This document shows, in pieces, positions 1-12,861 of a DNA stretch of 64,000 nucleotides (positions are counted from its first letter, which is position 1; each line of letters opens with the position of its first letter). The stretch is from positions 1 through 64,000 of the forward strand of contig MPNW01000491.1 in assembly GCA_011800805.1 (NCBI GenBank), read 5' to 3'. The position numbers and the translations under genes were made by a program. The notes under the pieces are model-generated. The model saw only the letters and a program-made list of their open reading frames with translations, searched no databases and had not been told where the DNA came from. The DNA comes from Hirudo medicinalis (lineage: Eukaryota; Annelida; Clitellata; Hirudinida; Hirudinidae).

Positions 1-36
<36 letters not shown>

Positions 37-40
37 AATG

Positions 41-83
<43 letters not shown>

Positions 84-105
84 TTACAATAATAATAACA
101 ATAAC

Positions 106-136
<31 letters not shown>

Positions 137-236
137 GTAAAAAAATAAATAATAATAATAATAATAATAACAACAACAATAATAACAATAACAACAATAA
201 TAATAATAATAAGAAGAAGAAAACGAAGGAAAAAAA
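1..236. repeat. Compound trinucleotide microsatellite (GAT)n / (AAT)n / (AAC)n
   Basis: Nearly pure GAT repeats pass into AAT and AAC repeats, with a purine-rich end near 210-230. No coding signal is seen. Similar AAT tracts elsewhere in the window sit at the 3' ends of LINE fragments, so this may be an expanded LINE tail, but no LINE sequence is visible next to it. Confidence 0.95.
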
Positions 237-370
237 GAATATCACTGTTATTAATCATTTGTAAATTACTATTCATTATACATATTACTATTAATGTATA
301 AAAGTTTATTAAATAATTTATTATTATTTTAGAATTTAGAATTTTATTGTCACCGCTGTTGTTACAACCA

Positions 371-545
371 GGGCTGCCGACAGAAATTTCGGGCCCCCTA
401 GGTACAGCGACCACAGGCCCCTATAGAATATCAATTTGGTAATGGAAAGCAAAAAAGTTCGTGATTGTAATAGGTAATATTTTAAAACCCGGGCGGACCG
501 CCAAAAATTGTCGGGTCCCTGGGTACATGGCCACCTGCCCCCCCT
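371..545 (+). repeat. Dispersed repeat, copy 1 (inverted relative to 50770-50975)
   Basis: The segment contains GCCGACAGAAATTTCGGG, CAGCGACCAC and TTGGTAATGGAAAGC. The reverse complement of 50770-50975 carries the same blocks in the same order over about 170 bp. The second half repeats the theme of the first (CGGGTCCCTGGGTACATGGCC against CGGGCCCCCTAGGTACAGCGACC), so the element may be internally duplicated. Class unknown; no open frame. Confidence 0.7.
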
Positions 546-1564
546 CTCGATGACTCTTCTACAAGACTTTGTTAAGAAATTTTAATCAATGGATCAACGG
601 AATGGTATGAAACGATTCCTATAATTTGTTTAAGAATTTAGTGTAAGCAATGGAGTCATCGATCAATGAAGATGGATGAAGAAACGAATTTCGTCTGTTC
701 TCAAATGAAAATCCCCTTAAAAATTGAAGACCCTTCCTCACTTTCTAGGTTTCTTCAAGTGAATTTTTTGATCGCCTAAATTGAATAGATTTAGTTTAAG
801 AAAGAATTTATTTCTGACTTAAAAAAATTGTTAACCTTTGTGTAGCTCTACATTGCACTCGAGGAGCTGAATAATTTAAATAGGTATTCCAAAGTGTTCC
901 TTCATTTATATTTCTTAAAAGTTTTCAGAAATTAGCTTGCAATTTTTTTGCTTGCTCTCAGAAACTAGGGTTTTACGCTTTAGGATTATAAGGTCAGACT
1001 GTCCAATCCCCAGATAGCGTTTCTGACCATAGCAGAGAATTTTTGCCAATTTTTTGGAATTACACTATTTTCTAAAGTATAATTCATGCTTTAGCTAATG
1101 ATTTTATCATTTCACTTCGATTTGTATTTATCGTAAAATATTCACGATCGTGTTTTTTTAAAAGATGCTTCGGGCTTTCCGATTTTGTTATCGATTCGAT
1201 TTTGTTGCGCGTCCCTAAATGGAAGCCAAAACTTTTCTACCATGTTTTAAGACTTCCTTATTTTAATAAAATTAGCAGTTTGTGCCTTTAACATCCTAAT
1301 TATATGGTTGATTTCTTAACTGGGCTATTAGGTAAATGGCCACATGATTTATATTTATTGTTAATGTTGTAATGGTCTAAGGACACAAGGAGTGCATTGC
1401 GCTTCTAGAACATTTATATATACATATATATTTGTTTGATGATTCGAAATAAATTTCAACAAATAATATTTGAAAGTAAACAATAATTAAAAGATAAAGG
1501 TTTATGAATTGCCAAGTTTACTCAAAAATCGTGATTTATTGCAGGGTGTTTAAATAAGTTTCAA
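546..1564. other. Non-coding stretch upstream of ICE1
   Basis: AT-rich sequence with no open frame longer than chance. It should contain the ICE1 promoter and 5' UTR, but no convincing TATA, initiator or CpG-rich block can be pointed to. Confidence 0.5.
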
Positions 1565-4500
1565 ATGCCAGCATTCTCAGAGATGGATTGTGACAAAGGG
1601 TCTGAAGAGCAGAATGAATATCAGGTTCCCTTATACAAGTAGTTTTTAAATGGAATGATTAAAAATAGCAATGATTGAATGCTATGCTTACTTGTTGGAG
1701 TTTCAGTGAGTCAATAAATTTCTAAAAATTTTATTATTTTTTTTGTTATTGGTTTCAATTAGTAATTGTTTATGTGTGATTAGTTTTCAATTGGTAATTA
1801 CTAGTAATTTACTTTTTATTACTATTTAATAAGTTTGTTTTCCTAAGAATGAGTTTATTTTGATCAAATTCAATCTAAATTTATGAAATTTTGAAAATTT
1901 CATGGTTAAAGTCAAAATTATGTTCAAAAAGTCAAAAAGCTGTTGCTAACAAAATCTAATACTTAGTTGTTCATGTGGTTTTTAATTTTAAATCTACAGC
2001 AATTGTTGGAGAGGAATAATAATCTAGAAAGAGAAATTAAGAAAATGAAAAGTGATTTCATTGTATTGAAACAAAAAATTATTTGCACTGAGTGAGTCAT
2101 TTGTTATTAAATCACAGTATTGACTTTGATATAAAAATTGTTTACTATAAAAGTTTTGAATGATTGATGCTAAGCTTTCTTAATATTGAAGATTGGTGCA
2201 TAAATCAATTTTTTTCATTTGATTGACATAACATGTGTTGGACTTTTTCAATAGCACCTTGATTAAGAAAGTTCAAGAAAAGCACAAATATATCCTTTTG
2301 TTGTTCTTCCAAATTTGCAAACAAGTTAACATCAATGTTATTGTGCAATTTAAAATATTAAATCTTGTGACCTAGAAAGTGTTTGTCGTGTTACTTTGAG
2401 GAGTTCATTTGATAAAAGTTTAGAAAATTATTGAAAAAATGAAATTATGGATTTGTGAAATTATTTTCACAATTATGAAGACATTTAATGTGTTTTTCTT
2501 TCTCAAATGTTGCTGTCAATATGCTGTTATGGTGCAAAACATTACATAAATAGGAGCTAACATGCTAGCATTTCATGCGTGATTGTATATCATGATACTC
2601 ATGTGAGTGCCGTGTTATCTAGTGAGCGAGTGCTATGTTATCTAATGAGTGAATGCTATTTCATCAATGCCAAGTTTTTCTTGACTGCTCATTTACATTG
2701 TGAAATTCTGGAAAGGAAATATTCTGAGCTTAGGAAAATTATGGATGCTTCAAAAAGGTCTGTAACCATTAAAGATTACAGAATTATCTAGCATTTGTAA
2801 CATTTATGAAATAATCATTCAGAGAATGGGAGGTTCACACCAAGGAATACCAAGGGATACTTTTAAAGTTTGGACCTCTGAAACAGGTTTAGAATTTGTC
2901 GCTTTATGATCATAAAAATGATTTGTAATCGGGTTGCCTCAATGGGTTTCTTTCACAGGAGAAAGAAATGTTCGAATGGAGATGTGCTCAGCTGAACGAA
3001 GAGGTGGAGCAGCTCAAGAACAGCATCAGATGTCACGAGGTGAGTTCATGCAAGGCAATCAAAATATCTGATTTACTTCTGAGCAATTCTTAAGAGATTT
3101 AGCATGATCTCGTTGTCGTTAAATTTTGTTATTAAATATTTCAATCGGTCGGTTCGAGTCGAACGGGTTATTGTCGAATTGTTCGTTTGTAATTTGGCCG
3201 CAAACAATTGCACGTCCCGTTTACATCAGGTCGTTCAAAACCAAATGAAGGAAGCCAGCAAGAAGCAACAACAAGATTTTGAAAACTGCAGGAAAGAGTT
3301 TGTTGATATCAATTTTGGATTTTAAGTCCTATTAACAATTAATATGAAGCTCTTTTTCAGGAATAAGCTCCTTCAAAACAAATTAAATAGACTGAGTGAG
3401 GCATTTCACGATTCTTTTTTTCGGTGCGCGTCGTCGCGTGCAGTAATTTTAATGCATTTTTAAGAGCAACTGCGCAAGAATTCCGAGAAAAAACAAGCAT
3501 CGAGTTCAGAAAAGGTTTCGATTCATTTATTTTGCCTGAAATTATTTTGCGATTAGGATTTATGCCTTTGAATGATTTGATAAATATTCAAATAAATATT
3601 TGATCAGTGCATGTAGAAACTCTTAACTTTAGCAACAAAAGAAGAAAAATGTTAAAAAGGTTCCCAAAAAGTGTGAGTGACTGTAATTAATGTGAAATGT
3701 AAATATGATTTCCATGTTATTTGCTTGTAATCATTATCATGCATCTGGATTTGATATCATGTAAAAAACACCCCTTCATTAAATAGAGTGCAATCTAAAA
3801 CATTGTAATTTTTAAAATTAATATTAATACATTTAAAATTAATTTAAAATTATATATTAATGCATTTAAGCATGTAACTTTATTTAATAAAACAAATATT
3901 TTTTAAATATTGCCATTGGGAACAAATTCATGTAAGTTTATTTCCTTATTATGAGAATCACAGGCTCAAAGACTTCCTACAGAACATAATTTTTGTCATA
4001 TGAAGTGGCATAATGCAATATTTTTTTCAGATTTCCCAGCTGATTTTTTTACTTGCAATAAAAAATTATTTACAATTATTTGTCAGACTCACATGTGTGC
4101 ATTTAATAATAAAGCAATTAATGATTTCCAAACATATCAAGAAATGGTTGAGATGCACTTTTGGATAATCAATAAATAAAAGTCATTTGGGCATACAGAA
4201 GTCATTGACACAAAATGTGTCATTGAATCAAATTTAAGTTTGTGAAAAATGTCTAAGATTTTTTTTTTAAATTGTTAGAGCTTTGACATTGAGACGAAAT
4301 ATTTTTTGAAGGTACCTCATTGTATTGAATGGAAAGAAAATCACGAGTGAATGTATAAATCATTTGGTTTTTCTTTTTCGGGGAAAAATTTCTTTCAAAC
4401 AGAATTACATGCCCATTCTTGTATCAATTGGACAAGGCTTTACCACAGACATAGAGTACTTGTTGCTTATCCTTAAGCAAGATTACATTTTTGCATTTTA

Positions 4501-7500
4501 TGTGCTACAATAGTACTTCTGAAGCAGATATACTTGAACCTATATCAGACTTATAGTCACAGTCATTGCTTTTTTGATGTTGGGAGTTCAAATCTTAACT
4601 CTCTCACTTCAATTTCTATCAGTCAGTTTTATTAATTTCTCAATGCATTGCTAAGGCAGTTTTCATTACAAAAAATAAAAATCCTGTAATTTGTGTGTTG
4701 CCTGTTGTATTATATGTAGTTAAGTTATAGCTAGTTGCATTTTTAAAACCATTCTGGTTGTTCATAGTTTGAAACTGCAATGTTTCAAGGTAGTGAAGCT
4801 TTTGCAGATGTAAAAAGGTATTTTACAGATGCTGCACCAAATTTGAAAGACTTAAAATTATGGATAATTCAATTTTGGAACGATTTTGTTTAAAGCAGAA
4901 ACACTTGATAAACCAACTCAGAAGAGACAGTGAACATGTGATGTTGTGATCTAAAATTAATTAGAATATTTGGTTAATAATTTCTCAATAACAATGCTAG
5001 TTTTCAAACCATTTTTATTCCATCATCGAATGTTAGAATTGTATGCCAAACTTTGATACGACAATTCAGTCTTATAATATTTCAGTGGTTCCAAATAGAG
5101 CTGAAGAAGAGGTTAGTGGCTATGCTTGGTGGATTTAATTCCACACTTGAAATGTTGTTTGATTTGTTCTTGAATGGCATTAACTTTATAAATTAGCCAC
5201 ATTTAGAGACAGTTGATATGTTTTTGTTAAAAATTACTTTAAAGTTGGGTTTTGAAGCATTTCATTTAAATTTCTATCTTTTCTCAGGGAGATATATCTC
5301 TTAGAGAAATGGCACTTAATATCGAGGCACAATTTGCTAATGGAGAAGTGACAGAAATGCATGATTTGAGGGGGAAATCAACAAATGCAGTTAATGGAGC
5401 TAAAAGAAAGGCCCCAAGAAAAAACAAATCCACAAAAGGCAAAACCAAGAAACTTTATACAATAAGTAGTGTGAAGAAAGCTAAAAGAATAAATATAAAG
5501 TCAGTCCAGGACGTCGGTTCGATTTCACAATTGAAAGGTAGAAATAAGTCACATTCTGTCAACAAGCAGTTGGAAGGAATTGCACATAATGTTACCAATT
5601 CAATTGTGGGGCAGATAGACAGTTACCCACAAAAAAGTGCCAAAAGTCCTTGTGCCGAAGAGGAGCCAAACGACCGATATTCTAATATTGATTCTGAAAG
5701 GAGGCTTGCTCTCCTCTATGAAGATCTGATGATATCGAGCGATGATGAAGATCAAGAATCAACTTGTATTCAGAATGAGCCATCTTGTAGTTTAGATGCA
5801 AATAACCTACCCCCAATCATTGTTTCAATTCCAAACTCAGATATTAATAATTCAAATGTCAACTTATTGAATGAAAAAGATGACTTAATTAGTTGCAAAG
5901 AAGGAAAAAATGCTCCTGAAGTTTTGATGTCACAAGAAACTGAAGCAAAGAAAAATGAGGAAAGCCAAGCAGCTGCACAGATAATTTGTTCTTCAGTGAA
6001 AGAGATTTTGGATGATGCTGGCATCACCCTCACAAGCAATGACTCTGAAGAAAACCAGGACCAAACAAACCACTTACAAAATCATGGAGATCTTCCCCAA
6101 TTACCTTTGGACCTTCAGGAAAGCAATGCACTCGGTTTCAAAGTAAATGAAACCGTTGAAAACACGAATATTTTTGTCGGTTCTTGTGATTCTAGAGACT
6201 TTCATAATACAACAGAAAAGAGCATATGTTGTGTAAGTGTGGACCAGTTGGACATGGAGATTGCTAGCAAGATCAAAGAAGTTGAAATATTAAATCATGC
6301 AAAAGAAAACAGAAAAAGAAAAAGCACAAATACTTCGTTGAGTGCTGATCATAACATTCCAATCTCATTTAAGAAGTTTGAGGAATTAGATATTGAGGAT
6401 GTTTTGAATCTTGTCGGTATTGCCAGGCCTCTGTCACCTCTTGCTAACAGAAATTCAAGTTTAAAACATTTAGAAAATGCCAAAAAACATGATATTGTTG
6501 ATGCAGTGGATCAAATTCCAAGTAACCATCTTAACTTACCAGAAAATTCAACTTTGACCAAAAGTGTTGATTACATTTCAACAAAGTCTTTCTTGTCACA
6601 TTCCTGCAGAGGAACTATTTCAAACTGTACATTAAATCGCAACGAATGTCCGCAAATACTCAGGGATGTGTACTATAATTTGTCGAAGCTCGTAAAATAT
6701 AATAAGCAACCGCTCTCCCCATTTTTGTTTGAAGCCAGAAACCTAAAAATTAGTGGGTTGCCCTTTGTCAGGATCATTATGAAAGTATTTAGAAATGCAT
6801 ATATTTTTCAATAGTATTCCAAACTATCACATTCATGCTTTTAAATGATTTCATTCACAGATTATACAAAAGTCCAGCATTAATGTCATGAAATTTTGGT
6901 TTGAGAACCAAAGCTTAATTGACACTCCTCACAATCACCCTTGGCTTCCTCCGTCTCTTATGAGACTCGTCGAGATTCTAGTTTCCTGCAGCACATCTCT
7001 GGATCAAGTAGTATTTTCACTTCTTTAAAATTATTTTATTATCTGAAATGATTTATGATTTTCCAGGGAAAAGCTACATTAGAGACATTTATGGCAAATT
7101 CTTTTGCTTTGATAATTTATTACTGTTGGGGCGAAAGACTGACAAAATACAAAGAGTATTTTATATCCTGCTTGAGGTTAGTTTGTTTCTAATGCTGATG
7201 AATTCTTATGTTGAGTTGGTTATGTTGGTTATTTGTTCCATTTGTATTCACAGTTCTTGTGTTGTGGCAATTCTCAGGATTCAAGGTACTGTTTGACACC
7301 TTTCTATTTTTAATGTATTACATAAAATTTGTTTACCTCGAATATATGACATTATATTTGCTATTTTGCTTGTGATCATGTTTTTGATAGATTTAGAGTG
7401 AGATCTTAAGTATCTTAAGAATTACTTAAGATCTGCATGTGTCTAAGTCCTCCTAGGTAATTCGGAGATTTCCGAATGATGATCCTGATGAGGAAGTCAA

Positions 7501-10500
7501 TTGTGATTTGGTGGACTGCTTAAATGATAAATGAATGACCGATTCATTTGTCGCTAAGTAGCATCCCCGTGCATATTTACTTGACATACAAGAGGATGAC
7601 ACACATACTTTGCTTGCTCAATTTTTGCTTCAAAGTTCATAACATATCATAACATTTTCATCTTCTGTGTCTTTCTAGGTATTTCGAGGAAATTATGATA
7701 GTTGACTATTCCAGGTCGTTTGCTTTGCTTTTTGGCAGTGATTTTCTTGAGAGCAGATTTATTTATCTTCTTATTGTGAGGTGCATGTTTTAATTCATTT
7801 GCTTTAGGATTGATTCGTGATGAGGATGACTTTGGACTCGATGTTTTTATTTACTAATGCGAGAGTAAATAGGAATGCTGAGGTTATTTGTAAATAGGAG
7901 TGCTGGGGTTATTTGTAAAACATGAACCAAACATACTGGAGGTTTAGGTATAGAAGCAGCATTAAAACATTGTTCAGCTGTCAACTGTCTATTTCAAATC
8001 CAGTCAAACCTCATTCACTGTGTTTCTTCTCCAATGGCAATCATATTAAAAGTCTGCAGTCACACTCAAAGAATTAGAGAAACCAGAGCCTCCTAAATGT
8101 CTAAAAAAACTAAGATTGTTTTAGCATGTGATTATTTACTTCCATATTTCCAGGCACTTGCTCACACCATTTATTTTGGACCTCATAGACTCACGACTTC
8201 CTATCGAATGATGATAGCTCATTGCACTGTCGTGTTGTTGCAAATATTCAGTGGGCACCAGCTTCGTGCATTTATTATTATCATTATTATTAAATTAATT
8301 AGCATTAACTAGAATCTGCCAACAAGAAAATAATGTATTTAACCACATAAGACATAGTAGTATGTATCATCACTGTGATGCTACATGACTTTTAAAGTTC
8401 TTGTTTCACAAAGTAAGTAACCCTTAGTTCTTAGGAATGATTCAAACATATTTTTACTAATTGTTTTTAAGTTATCAAAAAGGATGCTGGGCTGAGTGAA
8501 TGAGTGAGTGATTGATCCACCTCAATTTTATTAAAACATAACTTTTTTATGGCATTGTTTGTAATATGTACCATTGTGATTTATCATTACCACTATTGAA
8601 GTTCTTTTGTTAGTGAATAATATTATTAGTAACAATAATTTTGTGATTGTATTTACTTTTGGTTTGCATTCTTGTTCTTGTGCATGAGTTTGTTATTATT
8701 ATTATTATTAAATCTTTTATTAGCCCAGCCAAAAAAAAACATAATGCACATAATGTTTAAGAAATCCAAAAGAATTTATTTTTCTGGTCCGCACATGGGT
8801 CGGGGAAATCCCGTCAGACCAGAAAGAAAGGACTTCAACAAATCATTCCTATCAATTCATGTCTATCAAACAAAGTGTTAGTGTCTTCTGCCTTTCAAGG
8901 CGTTCATTTTGAATGTCTGCCATATCTTATACGTCTCCTGCATGGTTTTGATGGAGGTTCACATGAGGAACCTCCTCAAGACTCTGGATCTCCTCCAAAA
9001 TCTCCATGATTCCTCTCCAGTTTAAAATGAGTGACGTTTCCTTTCTGCTTTTGAGGTTCCGAAAGTGGATTGTTTTCCATCATCCATTGATGGATTCCCA
9101 GCTAGTCATATTTTGAAAACTTGGAGAAATGAATTTTATCCAGGTCGGCAATGTCTGATGCCTCATCACACACGACATACGCTGGATCTTTCCATGCACA
9201 CAAATCTGTAATTTTGGTTCCTTCAACAGTAGGGATTCTAGGTTCAACTCTGGTGATGAACCCCATTGCACTCAATTTTATTGCCAACATCTTCACTAAG
9301 GAGTTATGTTGAGGACAGTCAGTAATGTGACAGTGCTGTACAGTGCGCCCCAACAACTCATTAACTAGGCAACTAGCAGCAGAGATGGTATTGGTAAATG
9401 GTTTGTCTCCTGATTCTCGCAGTCTGTTTTGTAAGACTGCGGCTCTAACCTTTACGCATTTCGGCCATTGATCCGACGCCATTCTGTCAACTCCGTCAGT
9501 TAGCCACTCGCTTGGTCCAATGGCATTGGGAAAGGGCCTGAGGACATATCTGTCTACTGTGCCGTGTTTTGTACAGTGCTGATGCCATTGCTTTGCCCAA
9601 CGTTTTAGTGTCGTTAGGAGCTTCTGGGATGCCAAACCTTTTGACCTCCTCCATCAGTTCCCCCTCCAAGGACATCATAAACTGGTCTTTGTTTTCTTTA
9701 GCTTGCTTTAGGACTTGTGACATGCAACAACTTCTTATACTTGGAATCAATTTCCGAAGTTGAAAGATTCCCCCTAGTAGGAATGCATTTGGAGTATCCT
9801 TTGGTAATTTCAACCAATATCGAGTTGCTTTTCTGATGGCGACATCAGCAGCATTCAAAGATTTGAGGCTGATCTTTTCAAAGCTTAGATGGTGGACAAT
9901 ACTAGGTATGAGATGAGTTCTGAGGATGTAGAGCGCTGATGTGCTTTCAGAGGGGCATGTGAAATGGAATGTCAGTCGTTTTGAATTTTTTCAGCTATTG
10001 CTGAGTATTTCAATCTGGCTTCGATTTCAACACCCAGGTATTTGCAAGTTTCAATAATATTTAAAGCTTTGATTTCCCCATCCCTCAAACTGAGATAAGG
10101 CTCCGGATTAACAATCCATAATCTCCTTGCGATGTTAATTTCAGTGCGCATCCATGTGTACTTGTTTGGGTTCATCACCAATCCCAGCTTTGCCATTGCT
10201 CCTTCAAGTTGCACCAATAGCATTTGCATTCCAACGTCAGTTGTGGACATCAGCAGGTGGTCATTCGCAAAGGCAATGTAATTGCATTTCATTTTGGATG
10301 CGGAATATCCTGATATTTCGATTGATCTGTCTACCTCACCAAGGATCATGTCAATAAGGGCATTGAAAAGCATAGGAGACATTGGATCTCCCTGCTTCAC
10401 GCCTCTGCCTACGGGAATGCTCATCCCTCTCCCGTTCTGATGTGAATCCAATTATCTTTGTTCAATTCTGACAGGTATTCAATCAACGGTGGTGGTGCCC

Positions 10501-12861
10501 CAAGTCGAGAAACAGCCCTCATGATCGATTGGTGAGAGACTGAGTCAAATGCTTTCGACACATCAACAAAAATCAGATTTAACTTTTTCAGTTCTTGCTT
10601 CTTTTTCTTGATGAGGGATTTCACCGGCCATATATTATCGGCGAGACCATCTCCATATCTAAAAGCTTTCTGGTGCGGAGACAATGGCAATGAAATCATT
10701 CATTTGTTGAGAATTCTGTGGAACAGTGATGAGGGGATGTAATCGGTCTGGAACTGTCTTTGATTCTTCCCTGTAATCCTCACTCAACACTAAACGAGCT
10801 GATGGACTTTCTTTGAACAACATTTCGCTGCCTTTGTCTTTCACTTGTTCTCCACTCTTTTTTACTTGGTCTGATTTTGGTTTTCACAAAAGTGCGACGT
10901 TTTGTGTCCTGTTGGTTCGAGCTTTCGTGATCTATTTTGCCCTCATCCAAGGTAGGTCGTTCTGATTGTCCTCGGCTGAATCGGGCCACTGGGGGTATCA
11001 GTTTTTCAGTCCATGTGTTGTATTCCTTGTCAATTAAAGTTCTTTTGTTAATGAATAATATTATTAGTAACTATAATTTTGTGATTGTATTTACTTTTGG
11101 TTTGCATTTTTGTTCTTCTGCATGAGTTTATTATTATTATTATTATTATTATCATTATTATTATCATCATTATCATTATTATCATTATCATTATTAATAC
11201 TTATCAGTGGACACCTTACTGGAGAACAACCAGCAACTTCACATTGAAAGATGAAAATGTAAAACAATGTAAAGTGTTTGACATCAATCATAGAAATGCT
11301 GAACTTGTATGCAGTGCATCTGAAACAACTTTTATTTATGCAAATATATAACATTTATATAATTTAGTTACATCCAGACACATCATTATTCAAATGTCAT
11401 ATCCATCTTCTTCATAGTCTTTTATAAAAACTCTGAGTATTGCTTTCAAGTGTCAAGGTATTCACATATTCAGCTACTTCAATTTTGTCTGCTGCCCAAA
11501 TTCATGGATATTTTTTTATTTTTGATTGATTTTATTTTAAGGAAACATGGAGAGAGTGAGGATGTTGCTTTACGAAGTGATAAGAAATTCTTGTGAAAGT
11601 TCAAGAATTGGTACTGTTGCGATGACAATTTGTGCTGTGTGGCCACAGTGTTTGATGCTCAGCAAGGTGGAAAAGCATCGTTTTTCTTCTGTTCAGCAAG
11701 TTCTTAGGTACTATGTGATGANNNNNNNNNNNNNNNNNNNNNNNNNNNNNNNNNNNNNNNNNNNNNNNNNNNNNNNNNNNNNNNNNNNNNNNNNNNNNNN
11801 NNNNNNNNNNNNNNNNNNNNNNNNNNNNNNNNNNNNNNNNNNNNNNNNNNNNNNNNNNNNNNNNNNNNNNNNNNNNNNNNNNNNNNNNNNNNNNNNNNNN
11901 NNNNNNNNNNNNNNNNNNNNNNNNNNNNNNNNNNNNNNNATTAAATGTTTAAGTCATTAATTTATAAAATCCGTGTGCATCAGAGACTCGTTGATTTCTC
12001 GAAGGACCTTTTGAAGATTGTAAGGATTACAAATATGACGTGTTTATTCAAACATTTGCAGATGTTGTATCAAGGACTTCATGGGAGATGCAAACTGCTG
12101 TCATGCTTCTGTGTACGAAAGAAGGATGGAGTTGGACGAGTGCCATGGTTTCAAAGTTTCTTTGGCCCTTCCTTGGTGCTTGGGGAAGTGGAAATAGTAC
12201 TTCAAATGATTGTTTTGTCCAACTTGTCATTGACTTGCTAGGTTAGTTATTTTGATCTGTGTATATTTTTACAATTCATCCATCAACCACTTTCTCATGA
12301 TTTCAAAATTGTTTTGAACAGCTCAACCTGTCTAGATTTTATTGGTTAATGATTGAATTTTATTGCACCAGCATTTTTTGTTTTCTTATTCATGTTTGTC
12401 ATTTGCCATTTAAGTCCCTTCAGTTTGTTTTGAATAAATAATTAAATTGTCTGATTATATTGAAATATTTTAAGGAATATGTTTGAGCCAATATTTGGAG
12501 AAAATTGATCCTGCAAATTACAATAACATTTTTGACAATCTGAAATTGCTGGTCATGCAGACTTCTGGTGGGTGTCACTTAAGTTTTTTTTTTAGATATC
12601 ATTGCATTTGTCTATTTTGATATCATATAATGTTTGTAGTTGCTCTTTCATAAGTGTCCCATTCATATACGAGCTGATCCAATTGTTTATTTGATTTATG
12701 TAATTTCAGTGAGTTTGAATATCAGAGAGTCAGCTCTGAGGTCAGTCCTGAGATTGTCACACCATTCTTCATTTCCTTGTCAGTTGGTACCATTTGTCAG
12801 TCAGTACAGAAGTTTATTTTCAGAGGAAACTCATGTTTTACTAGGTCTCTTCAGCATTTAG
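1565..12861 (+). CDS. ICE1: Little elongation complex subunit 1 (ICE1) homologue, 17-18 exons, one probably lost in a gap
   Basis: ICE1 scaffolds the little elongation complex, which supports RNA polymerase II transcription of snRNA genes in the nucleus. Exons: 1565-1624, 2000-2091, 2716-2757, possible 10-nt exon 2823-2832, 2959-3039, 3230-3297, 3361-3395, 3465-3514, 3633-3672, 5086-5111, 5288-6784, 6861-7007, 7067-7176, 7254-7285, 11542-11707, 12005-12241, 12475-12567, 12710-12861 (TAG stop). Phases agree except across the N gap at 11722-11939. The N-terminal exons encode a coiled coil including LKQKII and KEASKKQQQDFENCRKE, which resemble the vertebrate ICE1 coil as I remember it. The 1.5 kb exon is acidic, Ser/Asn-rich and low complexity. 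The C-terminal helical region has LLCTKEGWSWTSAMVSKFLWP, corresponding to the conserved ICE1 block CHQKWIWTHDNIISKELWP. The start ATG at 1565 is the first in frame and splices in phase. Identity rests on these two regions; the middle is not alignable by eye. Confidence 0.8.
7286..8594. other. ICE1 intron, 5' part
   Basis: The intron between exons 7254-7285 and 11542-11707 is 4.26 kb, by far the longest in this gene, because it carries a retroelement insertion. This 5' part has no recognisable gene. It ends at the first copy of the direct repeat flanking the insertion. Confidence 0.6.
8595..8710. repeat. Long direct repeat, left copy (target-site duplication candidate)
   Basis: This 116-bp block matches 11033-11150 with six mismatches, all outside the final ATT run. 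Shared blocks include GAATAATATTATTAGTAAC and GATTGTATTTACTTTTGG. The two copies bracket the R2-like element exactly, in the same orientation, as expected for a target-site duplication. Confidence 0.8.
8711..11032 (-). mobile_element. R2-clade-like non-LTR retrotransposon, 5'-truncated and inactivated
   Basis: The minus strand encodes, across several frameshifts (about 10990 down to 9100), a reverse transcriptase followed by the C-terminal region of R2-type elements. Visible motifs in order are FVDVSKAFDSVSH, the GVKQGDPMSPMLFNALID block, YIAFANDHLL at the catalytic site (normally F/Y-A-D-D, so one catalytic Asp is Asn here), and IRKATRYWLKLPKDTPNAF, a typical R2-clade thumb motif. After these come a Cys/His cluster (CHITDCPQH) and EPRIPTVEGTKITDL, which aligns with the restriction-like endonuclease PD region. 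The N-terminal zinc-finger/Myb part is missing. The 3' UTR spans about 8711-9095, ending in an AAT run. R2 elements proper sit in 28S rDNA; this copy lies in an ICE1 intron. Clade assignment is by motif only. Confidence 0.8.
11033..11150. repeat. Long direct repeat, right copy (target-site duplication candidate)
   Basis: This is the second copy of 8595-8710, directly after the 5' end of the minus-strand R2-like element. It is followed by an (ATT/ATC)n microsatellite to about 11193. The copies differ at six sites, so the insertion is not recent. Confidence 0.8.
11722..11939. other. Assembly gap (218 N)
   Basis: A run of N lies inside the ICE1 gene. The exon before it ends in phase 2, while the exon after it (12005) needs phase 1, so at least one exon is probably hidden here or nearby. 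Confidence 0.99.

Noticed and set aside
4768..4860. Extra ICE1 micro-exons near 4768-4789 and 4810
   Set aside because: Splice-like signals exist, but including them breaks the frame, whereas 3633-3672 joins 5086-5111 directly in phase.
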